Source: Paracidovorax cattleyae
Lineage (GTDB): Bacteria > Pseudomonadota > Gammaproteobacteria > Burkholderiales > Burkholderiaceae_C
DNA: 45,974 nucleotides
Reading direction: 5' to 3'
NCBI RefSeq assembly: GCF_900104515.1
Contig: NZ_FNJL01000037.1
Coordinates: 1 to 45,974, forward strand
Shown: piece after piece, positions 18,509 to 27,376 of the stretch
How positions within the stretch are numbered: position 1 is the first letter of the stretch
How the letters are laid out: every line of letters starts with the position of its first letter
Translations under genes and position numbers: made by a program
Notes under the pieces: model-generated
Database searches by the model: none
What the model saw: only the letters and a program-made list of their open reading frames with translations
What the model was told of the DNA's origin: nothing

Positions 18509-20101
18509 TCAGTCCCGCACCGGGCCCGGGCGGCCGTCTTCCACCACGAAGCGCGCCAGGGTGGAGCAGGCGCTGTCCGGCCGCAGCGGGTCGTCCACCG
18601 TGCGCAGCACCGTGGTCCAGCGCTGCGGCGTGACGTCGGCCAGGCCCCATCCGCGCAGATCGCTGCGCGCGAGCAGCACGTGGGGGTTGAGCCGCGCGAT
18701 GGCGTCCACCCGGTCCTGCGTGGTGCCTGCCCGCGAGCTGATGGACGTGCCGCAGAACTCGCTGGCCAGGATGGGGCCGTGCGGCGCGGGGCCGCGCACC
18801 TCGCAGACGTAGTTCTGGTGGATGTCGCCGCCGAGGAACACGCCATTGCACGGCGCCCGCTCCGCGAGGGAAGCAAGGAGCCGCTCGCGCGCCGGGGGAT
18901 AGCCGTCCCAGCTGTCCGTGCCCTGTCGTCCGGCAGGCGTACGGCGCGGCGAGAACAGCGTCTGCTGCGCGATCACGCTCCAGCGCGGCGTGCTTCCGTC
19001 GCCGGCCGGCGCGGCATCCTCCGCCAGCCCCGCGTCCAGCCAGCGTTCCTGGTCCATGCCGAGGAAGCTGCGCGCCGGGTCCGCCAGTTCGGCGCATGCG
19101 GCGGGCCGCACCGCGCCCGCACCGCCTGCGCCCGGCGGGCGGCAGGCCTGGCGGCTGCGGAACTGGCGCGCGTCGAGCAGGTGCAGCCGCGCCAGCCGCC
19201 CCCAGGGGAGACGCCGGTACAGCTGCAGGCCGCCGAAGCCGCCCCGGGCCTGGAGCACCGCCGCGCGCAGCGGCATGTGCTCGTAGAACGCCTGGTAGGC
19301 CGCGGCCCGCAGGGCGGCGAAAGTGGCGGCGTCCGGCTCCCGCCCCGACAGCCCGGCGTAATCGTTCTCCACCTCGTGGTCGTCCCAGGTCACGGCCCAG
19401 GGGGCCGCGGCGTGGGCCGCCTGCAGGGCCGGGTCGCTGCGGTGCAGCGCGTAGCGGTCGCGGAAATCGGCCAGCGTGCGCGCGTGGCGCAATGCATGCA
19501 CGCGCGCCAGGCCCGATGGATCGGCGGGGCTCGCGTATTCGTAGATGTAGTCGCCCAGGAACAGCACGAGGTCGGGCGCGTGGCGGCAGACGTCGTTCCA
19601 GGCGGCGTAATGCCCGTGCTCCCAGCGCTGGCACGAGGCGAACGCCAGGCGCAGATGCGGCTGCGGGTCTGCGAGGGATGGCGCGGTGCGCGTGCGGCCG
19701 GTGGGACTCGAGGCGTCGCCGTACAGGAAGCGGTAGAAATACCAGCGCCCCGGCTCCAGCCCGCGCAGTTCCACGTGCACGCTGTGCGCCAGCTCCGGCA
19801 GGGCCATGGCCGTGCCCTTGCGCACGATGCGGCGGAACCGGTCGTCGTGTGCCAGCTCCCACCGCACCGTCGCCGGGCCGGACGTGCCACCGGGCTCCGG
19901 CGACAACAGCCGGGTCCAGAGCACGAAGCCGTCGGGAGCCGGGTCGCCGGTCGCCACGCCGAGCCCGAAAGGGTCGTTTCCCCAGCCGGGGGACGACCAG
20001 GCCCAGCGGGGCAGGGGGCCGGCCGCCGCCAGCGCGGCAGCGAGCCGCAGCAGCGCTCGGCGGTCGACGGACTGCAGGGGCGGGTCAGGCCGCCATGACA
20101 C
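18509..20101 (-). CDS. phoD: PhoD-like alkaline phosphatase/phosphodiesterase, Tat-exported
   Basis: 530 residues. The GTG start at 20101 overlaps the end of the GGDEF gene by 17 bases, implying translational coupling. The N-terminus has DRRALLRLAAALAAAG, a twin-arginine signal, as expected for the folded metal enzyme exported to the periplasm. An N-terminal PhoD domain (FGLGVATGDPAPDGFVLWTR) precedes the phosphatase core with FLGDYIYEYASP, WDDHEVENDYAG and LGGDIHQNYV, which supply the metal ligands (Asp, His). It probably releases phosphate from phosphodiesters or esters. No Pho box was recognised, and the upstream cyclase gene suggests co-expression with c-di-GMP signalling. Confidence 0.88.
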   Translation of the reverse strand: MSWRPDPPLQSVDRRALLRLAAALAAAGPLPRWAWSSPGWGNDPFGLGVATGDPAPDGFVLWTRLLSPEPGGTSGPATVRWELAHDDRFRRIVRKGTAMALPELAHSVHVELRGLEPGRWYFYRFLYGDASSPTGRTRTAPSLADPQPHLRLAFASCQRWEHGHYAAWNDVCRHAPDLVLFLGDYIYEYASPADPSGLARVHALRHARTLADFRDRYALHRSDPALQAAHAAAPWAVTWDDHEVENDYAGLSGREPDAATFAALRAAAYQAFYEHMPLRAAVLQARGGFGGLQLYRRLPWGRLARLHLLDARQFRSRQACRPPGAGGAGAVRPAACAELADPARSFLGMDQERWLDAGLAEDAAPAGDGSTPRWSVIAQQTLFSPRRTPAGRQGTDSWDGYPPARERLLASLAERAPCNGVFLGGDIHQNYVCEVRGPAPHGPILASEFCGTSISSRAGTTQDRVDAIARLNPHVLLARSDLRGWGLADVTPQRWTTVLRTVDDPLRPDSACSTLARFVVEDGRPGPVRD

Positions 20102-21635
20102 GGTTCTTGCCCGAGCGCTTGGCGAGGTACATGCCCTGGTCCGCCCGCCGGATCGCTTCCACCGTCGTCTCCTGCGGCGCGAGCTGTGCCACGCCGGCGC
20201 TGAAGGTAATGAGCACCTTCTCCTGGTCCTTCAGGAAGTAGCGCGTGGTCAGCTCGCGCTGCAGGCGGGCCATGGCCTCCACGCCCTGGGCCAGGGCGGT
20301 GTCCGGCAGGATGATCACGAACTCCTCGCCTCCGTAGCGGGCGAGCTGGTCCTGCGGGCGCATCACCTCGCGGGTCACGCCCGCCAGGTGCTTGAGCGCC
20401 TCGTCGCCGCCCGTATGGCCCAGCCGGTCGTTGATGGCCTTGAAATTGTCCAGGTCCAGCAGGGCGACGCACAGCGGCGCGTCGTTGCGCAGCGCGCGGG
20501 CCACCTCGCGGTCCAGCGCCTCGTCCAGGCCCTTGCGGTTCAGCGAACCGGTCAGCGGATCGTGCCGCGCCTGGGCGCTGGCCCGATCCAGTTCCTCCTG
20601 CAGCTTGGCGATCTCGGCGTGCCGGGCCTCGGAGCGCTCGCGCAGTTCCTCCAATTCGTCGCGCGTCAGGCGCGTGTCGAGTGCCATGGCGCGGGTTGCG
20701 CCCATCACTTCCTCGAGCAGCGGCGCGATCTGGTCCAGGCTCGTGGCCTGCCCGATCTGCTCGGCGCAGCGCTCCATCTTCTCGTGGTAGGTGCTGCTGG
20801 ACGCGGTGATCTGCGCGAGCCGCTCGATGAACGTGGCCAGCAGCTCCTTCATCTGCTGCTGTGCCTGCACGGAGCGTTCGCGCGCCTCGTTCTGCTTGAA
20901 GATGACGTCCTTGAGCCGGCGCTGCACGTCGTCCAGCCGCCGCAGCGTGAGCGGCGGCGTGGAGGCTGCCTTGAGGGCCTCGGCCTGGCCCTGCAGCCAC
21001 TGGTCGTCCTGGCTCAGCACCGAGATGTTCTCGAACACCATGTGCAGCAGGGTTAGCAGGCCGGAGCGGATCGCGGCCTGGTCCTCGGTGGCGAAGGAGA
21101 GGCGGTAGCTGAAGTTGTTGAGCATCAGCACCAGCGTGGAAACCGGCGGCCCGGGCTGGCGCAGGAACTGCGTGAGCTGCGCCGCGAGTTCATGCACCCG
21201 CGCGTCGTCCTCCCCGAGCGCCGGCAGCGTGTTGTCGACCAGGCGGGCCAGCTGCTCCGCCATGTCGTCGGGCAGCACCGTAGCGGGGCCGGCCGGGGCG
21301 CCCGTCAGCGGGGCCGGGGCCGTCTCCACGGGGGTGGCGCCGCCGGCATGCAGACCGAGGTTCGCATAGCCCACCAGCACGCCCTGCAGCAGCGACCAGT
21401 CCGCCTGATCGATGGCCGCCTCGAACTGGCCCAGCAGCCGCTTCTGGGCAGGCGTCTGGCCGGGGAGCACGCGCAGGATGTGGCGCAGCGGTGCATCGGG
21501 GAAGACCGGGGCCGTGCGCGCGCCGGCGATCTCCTCGTACAGCGCCTGGTAGTTGTCCGGCGTGGGGGCGAGTCGGCGGGCCGCCAGCTGTTTGAGTGTT
21601 TCTCGCGCGATCTCTGAAGGGGGGCGGTCGGCCAT
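20085..21635 (-). CDS. GGDEF diguanylate cyclase
   Basis: 516 residues from ATG 21635 (MADRPPSEIARETLKQLA). Residues 1-250 are helical with no known sensor named. A coiled coil at about 250-350 leads into the GGDEF domain at about 355-516. The active loop is GGEEF at 435-439, compatible with synthesis of c-di-GMP from two GTP. The inhibitory I-site RPQD at 426-429 sits exactly five residues before it, so product feedback is expected. No membrane segments are seen, so the protein is cytoplasmic. The stop overlaps the phosphatase start. The ribosome binding site is weak. Confidence 0.92.
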   Translation of the reverse strand: MADRPPSEIARETLKQLAARRLAPTPDNYQALYEEIAGARTAPVFPDAPLRHILRVLPGQTPAQKRLLGQFEAAIDQADWSLLQGVLVGYANLGLHAGGATPVETAPAPLTGAPAGPATVLPDDMAEQLARLVDNTLPALGEDDARVHELAAQLTQFLRQPGPPVSTLVLMLNNFSYRLSFATEDQAAIRSGLLTLLHMVFENISVLSQDDQWLQGQAEALKAASTPPLTLRRLDDVQRRLKDVIFKQNEARERSVQAQQQMKELLATFIERLAQITASSSTYHEKMERCAEQIGQATSLDQIAPLLEEVMGATRAMALDTRLTRDELEELRERSEARHAEIAKLQEELDRASAQARHDPLTGSLNRKGLDEALDREVARALRNDAPLCVALLDLDNFKAINDRLGHTGGDEALKHLAGVTREVMRPQDQLARYGGEEFVIILPDTALAQGVEAMARLQRELTTRYFLKDQEKVLITFSAGVAQLAPQETTVEAIRRADQGMYLAKRSGKNRVMAA

Positions 21636-21774
21636 CGGGCGTGCACGGCTGATGAGATGGAGCCCCGAGTGTGACAGACGGCGCAGGCGTTGAACAGCAC
21701 GGCCCGCGCGGCCTCGCTGCATGCCGCACCGGTTCCGCGGGGTGGCATGCGGCAAGGCCGCCAATCCCCCCGGC

Positions 21775-22749
21775 TCAGTTCACCAGCACCAGCTTGCCCT
21801 GCACGGCCCGCGACGCCATCCGCTCGTAGGCTGCATGCAGCTGGGCCATGGGCATGGTGCGGTCGATCACCGGCTTGACCGCGCCTTCGCCGTACCAGCG
21901 TGCCAGTTCCGCCATCATGGCCGCGTTCGCCTTCGGCTCGCGCCGGGAGAACTCGCCCCAGAACACGCCGACGATGGATGCGCCCTTGAGCAGCGCCAGG
22001 TTCAGGGGCAGCGAGGGAATCGGGCCGGCGGCGAAACCCACCACCAGATAGCGCCCGCGCCAGGCGATGGAGCGGAAGGCCGGCTCGGTGAAGTCGCCCC
22101 CCACGGGGTCGTAGATCACGTCCGGGCCCTTGCCGTCCGTGAGGCCCTTGATCGCCTCGCGCAGGTTTTCGGCGCTGTAGTTGATCACGGCGTCGGCGCC
22201 GGTCGAAAGGCACAGCGCGCATTTCTCGTCCGAGGAAGCCGCCGCGATCACGCGCGCGCCCATCTTCCTGGCGATCTGGATGGCCGCGGTGCCCACGCCT
22301 CCGGCCGCGCCGAGCACCAGCACCGTCTCGCCGGCCCGCAACTGCGCCCGGTCCACGAGGGCATGATGCGAGGTGGCATAGATCATGATGAAGGCGGCGG
22401 CGTCCACGTGCGGAAAGCCGTCCGGCAGCGGCATGCACAGCGCCGCGGGCGCGATGGCATGGGTCGCGAAGCCGCCGGTCCCCGTCAGGCAGGCCACGTT
22501 CTGGCCCACGCGCAGCTGTTCCACGCCTTCGCCCACGGCCTGGACCACGCCGGCGTACTCCGAGCCCGGCACGAACGGCGGATCGGGCTTCATCTGGTAC
22601 TTGTTCTGCACGATCAGCAGGTCGGGGAAGTTCAGGCCCGCGGCGCGGATCTCGATCAGCACCTCGCCACGCTTCGGGACGGGCGTCGGCAGCTCGGTCC
22701 AGGCGAGGTTGTCCACGCCCGTGGGCTGGGTGCAAAGCCATGCATGCAT
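21775..22749 (-). CDS. Zinc-independent NADPH:quinone oxidoreductase (MDR family)
   Basis: 324 residues, cytoplasmic. An N-terminal GroES-like domain (GLNFPDLLIVQNKY, VPGSEYAGVV) is followed by a Rossmann domain with GAAGGVGTAAIQIARKMGA at about 150-168. The Cys/His zinc ligands of alcohol dehydrogenases are absent, as in the quinone reductase branch. It likely reduces quinones or enoyl-type substrates with NADPH. AAGGAG lies eight bases before the start. It diverges from surE and is followed by the GGDEF gene after 139 bases. Confidence 0.88.
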   Translation of the reverse strand: MHAWLCTQPTGVDNLAWTELPTPVPKRGEVLIEIRAAGLNFPDLLIVQNKYQMKPDPPFVPGSEYAGVVQAVGEGVEQLRVGQNVACLTGTGGFATHAIAPAALCMPLPDGFPHVDAAAFIMIYATSHHALVDRAQLRAGETVLVLGAAGGVGTAAIQIARKMGARVIAAASSDEKCALCLSTGADAVINYSAENLREAIKGLTDGKGPDVIYDPVGGDFTEPAFRSIAWRGRYLVVGFAAGPIPSLPLNLALLKGASIVGVFWGEFSRREPKANAAMMAELARWYGEGAVKPVIDRTMPMAQLHAAYERMASRAVQGKLVLVN

Positions 22750-22856
22750 GCGGGGTCTCCTTCGGTGGTTGCGCGGGCATCATAGGCGCCCGGTGCGCGG
22801 AGCCGATGTCCCTCGAGCGACGGGCACCTGCCGGCGGCCGGCCGTGGGACGGAGCC

Positions 22857-22862
22857 TACAAT
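22857..22862 (+). promoter_or_regulatory. Probable -10 element upstream of surE
   Basis: TACAAT lies 28 bases before the surE start in the divergent gap with the quinone reductase gene. TACAAT is a common -10 form in this group. No good -35 was found 17 bases upstream. Confidence 0.4.
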
Positions 22863-22890
22863 CTTCGCGCATTCCGCCCTCAGCGACCCC

Positions 22891-23682
22891 ATGAAGATCC
22901 TTCTTTCCAACGATGACGGCTACCAGGCGCCGGGCATCGTGGCGCTCCATGCCGCACTGCGCGAGATCCCCGGCGTCGATGTCGATGTGGTGGCTCCCGA
23001 GCACAACAACAGCGCCAAGTCCAATGCGCTCACGCTGCATTCGCCCCTGTACGTCCACCAGGCGGCCAACGGCTTCCGCTACGTGAACGGCACCCCCGCC
23101 GACTGCGTGCACATCGCGCTCACCGGGCTGCTGGGCTACCGGCCCGACCTGGTCGTCTCCGGCATCAACAACGGCGCCAACATGGGCGACGACACCATCT
23201 ATTCCGGTACCGTGGGCGCGGCCATGGAGGGCTACCTCTTCGGCGTGCCAGCCATCGCCTTCTCCCAGGTGGACAAGGGATGGGGCGAGATCGAAGCGGC
23301 CGCGCGCAAGGCCCGCGAGATGGTCGAGCAGATGCATGCGCAGCACCTCGTGGGGGAAGTGCCCTGGCTGCTGAACGTCAACATTCCCAATCTCCCGTTC
23401 GATCAGCTGCGCCCGGTGAGGGTCTGCCGCCTGGGCAGGCGCCATGCGGCCGAGCGGGTGATCGAGCAGGAGAGCCCGCGCGGCGAGCGCATGTACTGGA
23501 TCGGCGGCGCCGGCCCTGCCAAGGACGACTCCGAGGGCACGGATTTTCACGCCACCGCGCTGGGCCACGTAGCGCTTACGCCCCTGAAGGTGGACCTGAC
23601 CGACCACGAGGGACTGGCGTACTGGTCCGACACGGCGGGGCGCCTCGCCCAGCCATCGGCCGAGGCCGCCGGGGCGATCTGA
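22891..23682 (+). CDS. surE: 5'/3'-nucleotidase SurE
   Basis: 263 residues. A metal-dependent nucleoside monophosphatase of the cytoplasm, linked to stationary-phase survival. The N-terminus [15 protein letters not shown] contains the paired Asp metal ligands (8, 9). [11 protein letters not shown] holds the conserved Ser and Asn, [11 protein letters not shown] the nucleotide loop, and [22 protein letters not shown] the phosphate-binding region. The length is normal for the family. Its TGA shares one base with the ATG of pcm, so the two genes are translated as a unit. Confidence 0.96.
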   Translation: MKILLSNDDGYQAPGIVALHAALREIPGVDVDVVAPEHNNSAKSNALTLHSPLYVHQAANGFRYVNGTPADCVHIALTGLLGYRPDLVVSGINNGANMGDDTIYSGTVGAAMEGYLFGVPAIAFSQVDKGWGEIEAAARKAREMVEQMHAQHLVGEVPWLLNVNIPNLPFDQLRPVRVCRLGRRHAAERVIEQESPRGERMYWIGGAGPAKDDSEGTDFHATALGHVALTPLKVDLTDHEGLAYWSDTAGRLAQPSAEAAGAI

Positions 23683-24467
23683 TGCAGCGGCGGCCCGGTT
23701 TTCCCGCGCGTCTCGACATGCCGCCCGCGCCCGGCGCGCCGCGCTCCGCAGCGCCTGCGCGCGCGCCGCTGGCCGGCGGTGCTCCGGCGGCCGGACCGGT
23801 GCCGCACGGCCTGGGCCTGGACTCGGCCGCCGTGCGCGCGCGCATGGTGCAGCGTCTCGCCGCGGGCGGGATCATGTCGCCCGCCGTGCTCCAGGCCATG
23901 GGCGCGGTGGAGCGGCATCGCTTCGTGGACACCGCGCTCGTCAACCAGGCCTACGAGGACACCAGCCTGCCCATCGGGCTCGGGCAGACGATCTCCAAGC
24001 CCAGCATCGTGGCCCGCATGACCGAGCTGCTGCTGGGCGCCGAGGGGGCCCGCGCAGGCGGCCTGGGGCGCGTGCTGGAGATCGGCACCGGCTGCGGCTA
24101 CCAGGCCGCAGTGCTCGCCCGGGTGGCGCGGGAGGTGTACACCATCGAGCGGCTGCGCGCGTTGCATGAGAAGGCCCGCGACAATCTGCGTCCCTGGCGG
24201 CTGACCAATGCGCACCTGATACTGGGCGACGGCATGGCCGGCTACGCCAGGGGCGCGCCCTATGCCGCCATCATCGCCGCCGCGGGCGGTGAAACCATTC
24301 CCGACGCATGGGTCCAACAACTCGCCGTGGGAGGGCGCCTCGTCGCCCCCATGGCCGCGGCGGGCGGGCGGCAGGTTCTCGTCGTGATCGACAGGACCCC
24401 CCACGGGCTTCAGCAGAGCGCGTTGGAGGCCGTACATTTTGTCCCCCTAAAATCGGGGATTGCCTGA
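23682..24467 (+). CDS. pcm: Protein-L-isoaspartate O-methyltransferase
   Basis: 261 residues; it methylates isoaspartyl residues with S-adenosylmethionine to repair aged proteins. The ATG at 23682 overlaps the surE stop by one base. The first 45 residues are a Pro/Ala-rich extension not needed by the family, so a later start cannot be excluded. EDTSLPIGLGQTISKP is the substrate-site signature, VLEIGTGCGYQAAVLA the AdoMet loop and YTIERLRAL the ribose-binding acid. The surE-pcm-nlpD order is conserved across proteobacteria. Confidence 0.94.
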   Translation: MQRRPGFPARLDMPPAPGAPRSAAPARAPLAGGAPAAGPVPHGLGLDSAAVRARMVQRLAAGGIMSPAVLQAMGAVERHRFVDTALVNQAYEDTSLPIGLGQTISKPSIVARMTELLLGAEGARAGGLGRVLEIGTGCGYQAAVLARVAREVYTIERLRALHEKARDNLRPWRLTNAHLILGDGMAGYARGAPYAAIIAAAGGETIPDAWVQQLAVGGRLVAPMAAAGGRQVLVVIDRTPHGLQQSALEAVHFVPLKSGIA

Positions 24468-24478
24468 AGGAATTGCTT

Positions 24479-25378
24479 ATGCTGGTATCGCGTGGTCTTG
24501 TGGCTTGGAGTTCGGTGGCGTTGGCGGTCGTGGTGCTGGCCGGCTGCGGAACCCGCGTCAACAGGGCTCCGGTGGAGGACCGCGGCACCGCCGCATCCTC
24601 CTCGTCCACATCGCCGCAGTCCGGCGTCGTCGTCGGCACGCCGCCGAAACCCCTCCCCGGGGCGGAGAACGCGGGCAAGCCCGGCTACTACAGCGTGAAG
24701 CCCGGCGACACCCTCATCCGCATCGGCCTCGAGTCCGGCCAGGGCTGGAAGGACATCGCCCGCTGGAACAATCTGGACAATCCCAACCTCATCGAGGTCG
24801 GTCAGGTGCTGCGGGTCGTGCCACCCGGCACCACGCCGCCCGCGCAGGTGGCATCCGACACCGGCGTGGTCACGCGCCCCGTGACTTCCACGGCCATCGC
24901 GCCCGCCCCGGCGGCGTCCGGGGCGAGCGCACCGCGCAGCGGTGCATCCGCCGTGGCGGCGGCCCCCGCTCCGGCGCCCGCCCCAGCCCCGGCTGCCGGC
25001 GGCGGCGATGACGACATGGCCTTTATCTGGCCGGCGTCCGGCTCTCTGTTGGCCGGCTTCGACGAGGCCCGCAACAAGGGCTACGATATCGCCGGCAAGG
25101 CGGGCGACCCGGTCCTGGCCGCCGCCGACGGCCGCGTGGTGTATGCCGGCGCGGGCCTGCGCGGCTACGGCAACCTGGTGATCCTCAAGCACAACAACAC
25201 CTACCTGACGGCGTACGCCCACAACCAGACGCTGCTGGTCAAGGAAGACCAGTCGGTGCGGCGCGGCCAGAAGATCGCCGAGATGGGCAGTTCCGACACC
25301 GACCGCGTGAAACTGCACTTCCAGATTCGCCGCCAGGGCAAGCCCGTGGACCCGGCGCGCTACCTGCCCGCGCGTTGA
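24479..25378 (+). CDS. nlpD: NlpD-like lipoprotein, amidase activator with LysM and degenerate LytM domains
   Basis: 299 residues from ATG 24479, with AAGG overlapping the pcm stop upstream. The lipobox VLAGC places Cys23 as the lipid anchor. A LysM domain (YYSVKPGDTLIRIG to IEVGQVLRVV) lies at about 72-116 and binds peptidoglycan. An Ala/Pro linker leads to an M23/LytM domain at about 200-299. The metal ligands are degenerate: KGYDIAGKAG has Asn before Lys where His is expected, and the HxH motif reads KLHF, leaving one His. The protein should therefore activate an AmiC-type amidase at the septum, not cut peptidoglycan itself. TAAAAT at 24448-24453 may add an internal promoter. Confidence 0.9.
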   Translation: MLVSRGLVAWSSVALAVVVLAGCGTRVNRAPVEDRGTAASSSSTSPQSGVVVGTPPKPLPGAENAGKPGYYSVKPGDTLIRIGLESGQGWKDIARWNNLDNPNLIEVGQVLRVVPPGTTPPAQVASDTGVVTRPVTSTAIAPAPAASGASAPRSGASAVAAAPAPAPAPAPAAGGGDDDMAFIWPASGSLLAGFDEARNKGYDIAGKAGDPVLAAADGRVVYAGAGLRGYGNLVILKHNNTYLTAYAHNQTLLVKEDQSVRRGQKIAEMGSSDTDRVKLHFQIRRQGKPVDPARYLPAR

Positions 25379-26394
25379 ATCCCGTCGTGCTCCCATCCGC
25401 CAGCGGCCTCCCCGAGGGTCTGGCGGACGATCCGGCCGAAGCGGAAGACGGTTCCGACGGTGCGGAAACCCGGGTCGTGCAGGCATCGCCCGCGCAGCAC
25501 GGGGTCCGGCTCGACAAGGCGCTGGCCGAGCTGGTGCCCGAGTTCTCCCGCAGCTATCTCCAGCAGTTGCTGGGCGAGGGCGGGGTGCTGGTCAACGGCC
25601 GTGCGGCAGCCAAGCCGTCTGCGCGCGTCCAGACCGGCGACGTGCTTTCGGTCGAACTGCGGCCCACGCCCCAGAGCCAGGCATTCCGCCCGGAAGCCAT
25701 GGCGCTGGACACCGTGTACGAGGACGAGCACCTGCGCATCGTCAACAAGCCGGCCGGCCTGGTCGTCCACCCCGCTCCCGGCAACTGGAGCGGCACGCTG
25801 CTCAACGGCCTGCTCGCGCTGGATCCTCGGGCTGGCAACGTGCCGCGTGCGGGCATCGTCCACCGGCTCGACAAGGACACCAGCGGCCTCATGGTCGTCG
25901 CCCGCGAGCGCGCCGTGATGGATGCGATCGTGCGGATGATCGCCGCGCGCGAGGTCAGCCGCCAGTACCTGGCCGTGGGTCACCGTGCCTGGCAGGGCCC
26001 CCCGACCCGCGTGGTGCAGGAGGCCATCGGGCGCGATCCGCGCAACCGGCTGCGCATGGCTGCGGTGGACCTGGCCGTGCATGCCGGCAAGCCGGCGCGC
26101 ACCGACATCGCGGTGCTCGACACGCGCGAAGACGGCTGCCTGGTGCATTGCACGCTGCACACCGGGCGCACCCACCAGATCCGCGTCCACATGGCGTGGC
26201 TGCGGCATCCGCTGGTGGCCGATGCGCTTTACGGCGGCGAGCCGGCGGCGGGCCTGTCCCGGCAGGCGCTGCATGCCTACCGCCTGGCGTTCGCCCACCC
26301 CGTCACCGGGGAGCCCCTGCTTTTCCATGCGCCGCTGCCCGGCGACATGGCCAGCGCGCTCCAGTCCTGGGGCCTACGCTACAATCCGGCCTGA
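25375..26394 (+). CDS. rluD: 23S rRNA pseudouridine synthase RluD (1911/1915/1917)
   Basis: 339 residues from a TTG at 25375 that overlaps the nlpD stop by four bases; a GTG at 25387 is an alternative. After about 40 acidic, unconserved residues comes an S4 RNA-binding domain (VRLDKALAELVPEFSRSYLQQL) at about 43-100. The RluA-type catalytic domain follows, with HRLDKDTSGLMV and the catalytic Asp at about 166, then GRTHQIRVHMAWLRHPLVAD. It modifies helix 69 of 23S rRNA. The RluD assignment over RluC rests on general similarity and gene position. Confidence 0.88.
   Translation: MNPVVLPSASGLPEGLADDPAEAEDGSDGAETRVVQASPAQHGVRLDKALAELVPEFSRSYLQQLLGEGGVLVNGRAAAKPSARVQTGDVLSVELRPTPQSQAFRPEAMALDTVYEDEHLRIVNKPAGLVVHPAPGNWSGTLLNGLLALDPRAGNVPRAGIVHRLDKDTSGLMVVARERAVMDAIVRMIAAREVSRQYLAVGHRAWQGPPTRVVQEAIGRDPRNRLRMAAVDLAVHAGKPARTDIAVLDTREDGCLVHCTLHTGRTHQIRVHMAWLRHPLVADALYGGEPAAGLSRQALHAYRLAFAHPVTGEPLLFHAPLPGDMASALQSWGLRYNPA
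26380..26385 (+). promoter_or_regulatory. Probable -10 element inside the 3' end of rluD
   Basis: TACAAT lies in the last codons of rluD, before the 271-base gap leading to scpB. The rest of that gap (26395-26665) shows no gene and no further signal I can support. Confidence 0.35.
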
Positions 26395-26665
26395 ACGCGG
26401 CCTTCCGGCCGCCCGGCCTCCTCGGGGCCCTGCCGCGCGCCGCGCCGTCCCGATCGAACGCCCCGCCGCTCCCGCGGCCCACGCCTGCCCCCAGAGCGGC
26501 TGACAAAACTGTATCGCTGCCTTCCCGTCCGCACCCTTCGCGGGCCGCGCCCACTCCGGCATGGCCCTGCATGGCGGACCAGCAGAGTTCTGCCAGCCGC
26601 CGGAGCCTCCCAACCTCGTGCGGTGCCCCGCGGCCAGCGGCACCGCCAACCGCCATCGCTGAACC

Positions 26666-27376
26666 ATGAATACGGTGGATGCCAAACGGGTCCTCGAAAC
26701 CGCGCTGATCTGTGCGCCGCAGCCCGCGACGCTGCGGGAGCTGCGCACGCTCTTCCAGGACGCGCTGGGCGCCGACACCATCAAGCAGTTGCTGGTGGAG
26801 CTGCAGCAGGAATGGACCCAGCGCGGCGTCGAACTCGTGCAGGTCGCATCGGGCTGGCGGTTCCAGAGCCGGCCCGAAATGCGCGAATACCTGGACCGGC
26901 TCCATCCCGAGAAGCCACCGCGCTACACCCGCGCCGCCCTCGAGACGCTGGCCATCATCGCCTACCGGCAGCCCGTCACCCGTGGCGATATCGAGGAGAT
27001 CCGCGGCGTGACTGTCAACAGCCTGATCCTCAAGCAGCTCGAGGACCGGGGCTGGGTGGAAGTGATCGGGCACCGCGAGACCGTCGGCCGTCCCGCCCTG
27101 TTCGCAACCACCCGCCAGTTCCTCGACGACCTGGGGCTGAAATCCCTGGACGAGCTGCCCATGCTCGAGAATCCCGCCGTTCAGTCCAGCGTGCTGGAGG
27201 CCCTGGAGCGCGGGGCGGCAGTGCCTGGGGTCGAAGGGCCGCAGGAGCCCGCCGGCAGCGATACCCCCTCCGCAGTCCCGGAAGACGCCGCACCCACAGA
27301 ATCACCGACGACCGCCGAGGACGATCCGGAGCCCCGGCGCCCCGAACCTCCGGTCCCTCCCGAAAGCACGCCATGA
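26666..27376 (+). CDS. scpB: Segregation and condensation protein B
   Basis: 236 residues. ScpB is the winged-helix kleisin-associated subunit of the SMC-ScpAB condensin that organises chromosomes. Two winged-helix domains fill about residues 1-170: [21 protein letters not shown], then [26 protein letters not shown] with [27 protein letters not shown], the family hallmark. The last 65 residues are an acidic Pro-rich tail. scpA, the usual partner, is not adjacent. The stop overlaps the rluB start as ATGA. Confidence 0.93.
   Translation: MNTVDAKRVLETALICAPQPATLRELRTLFQDALGADTIKQLLVELQQEWTQRGVELVQVASGWRFQSRPEMREYLDRLHPEKPPRYTRAALETLAIIAYRQPVTRGDIEEIRGVTVNSLILKQLEDRGWVEVIGHRETVGRPALFATTRQFLDDLGLKSLDELPMLENPAVQSSVLEALERGAAVPGVEGPQEPAGSDTPSAVPEDAAPTESPTTAEDDPEPRRPEPPVPPESTP

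Noticed and set aside
26395-26665. Possible small gene between rluD and scpB
   Set aside because: The frames there are Pro/Ala/Arg-rich, lack a ribosome binding site and run into scpB out of frame.
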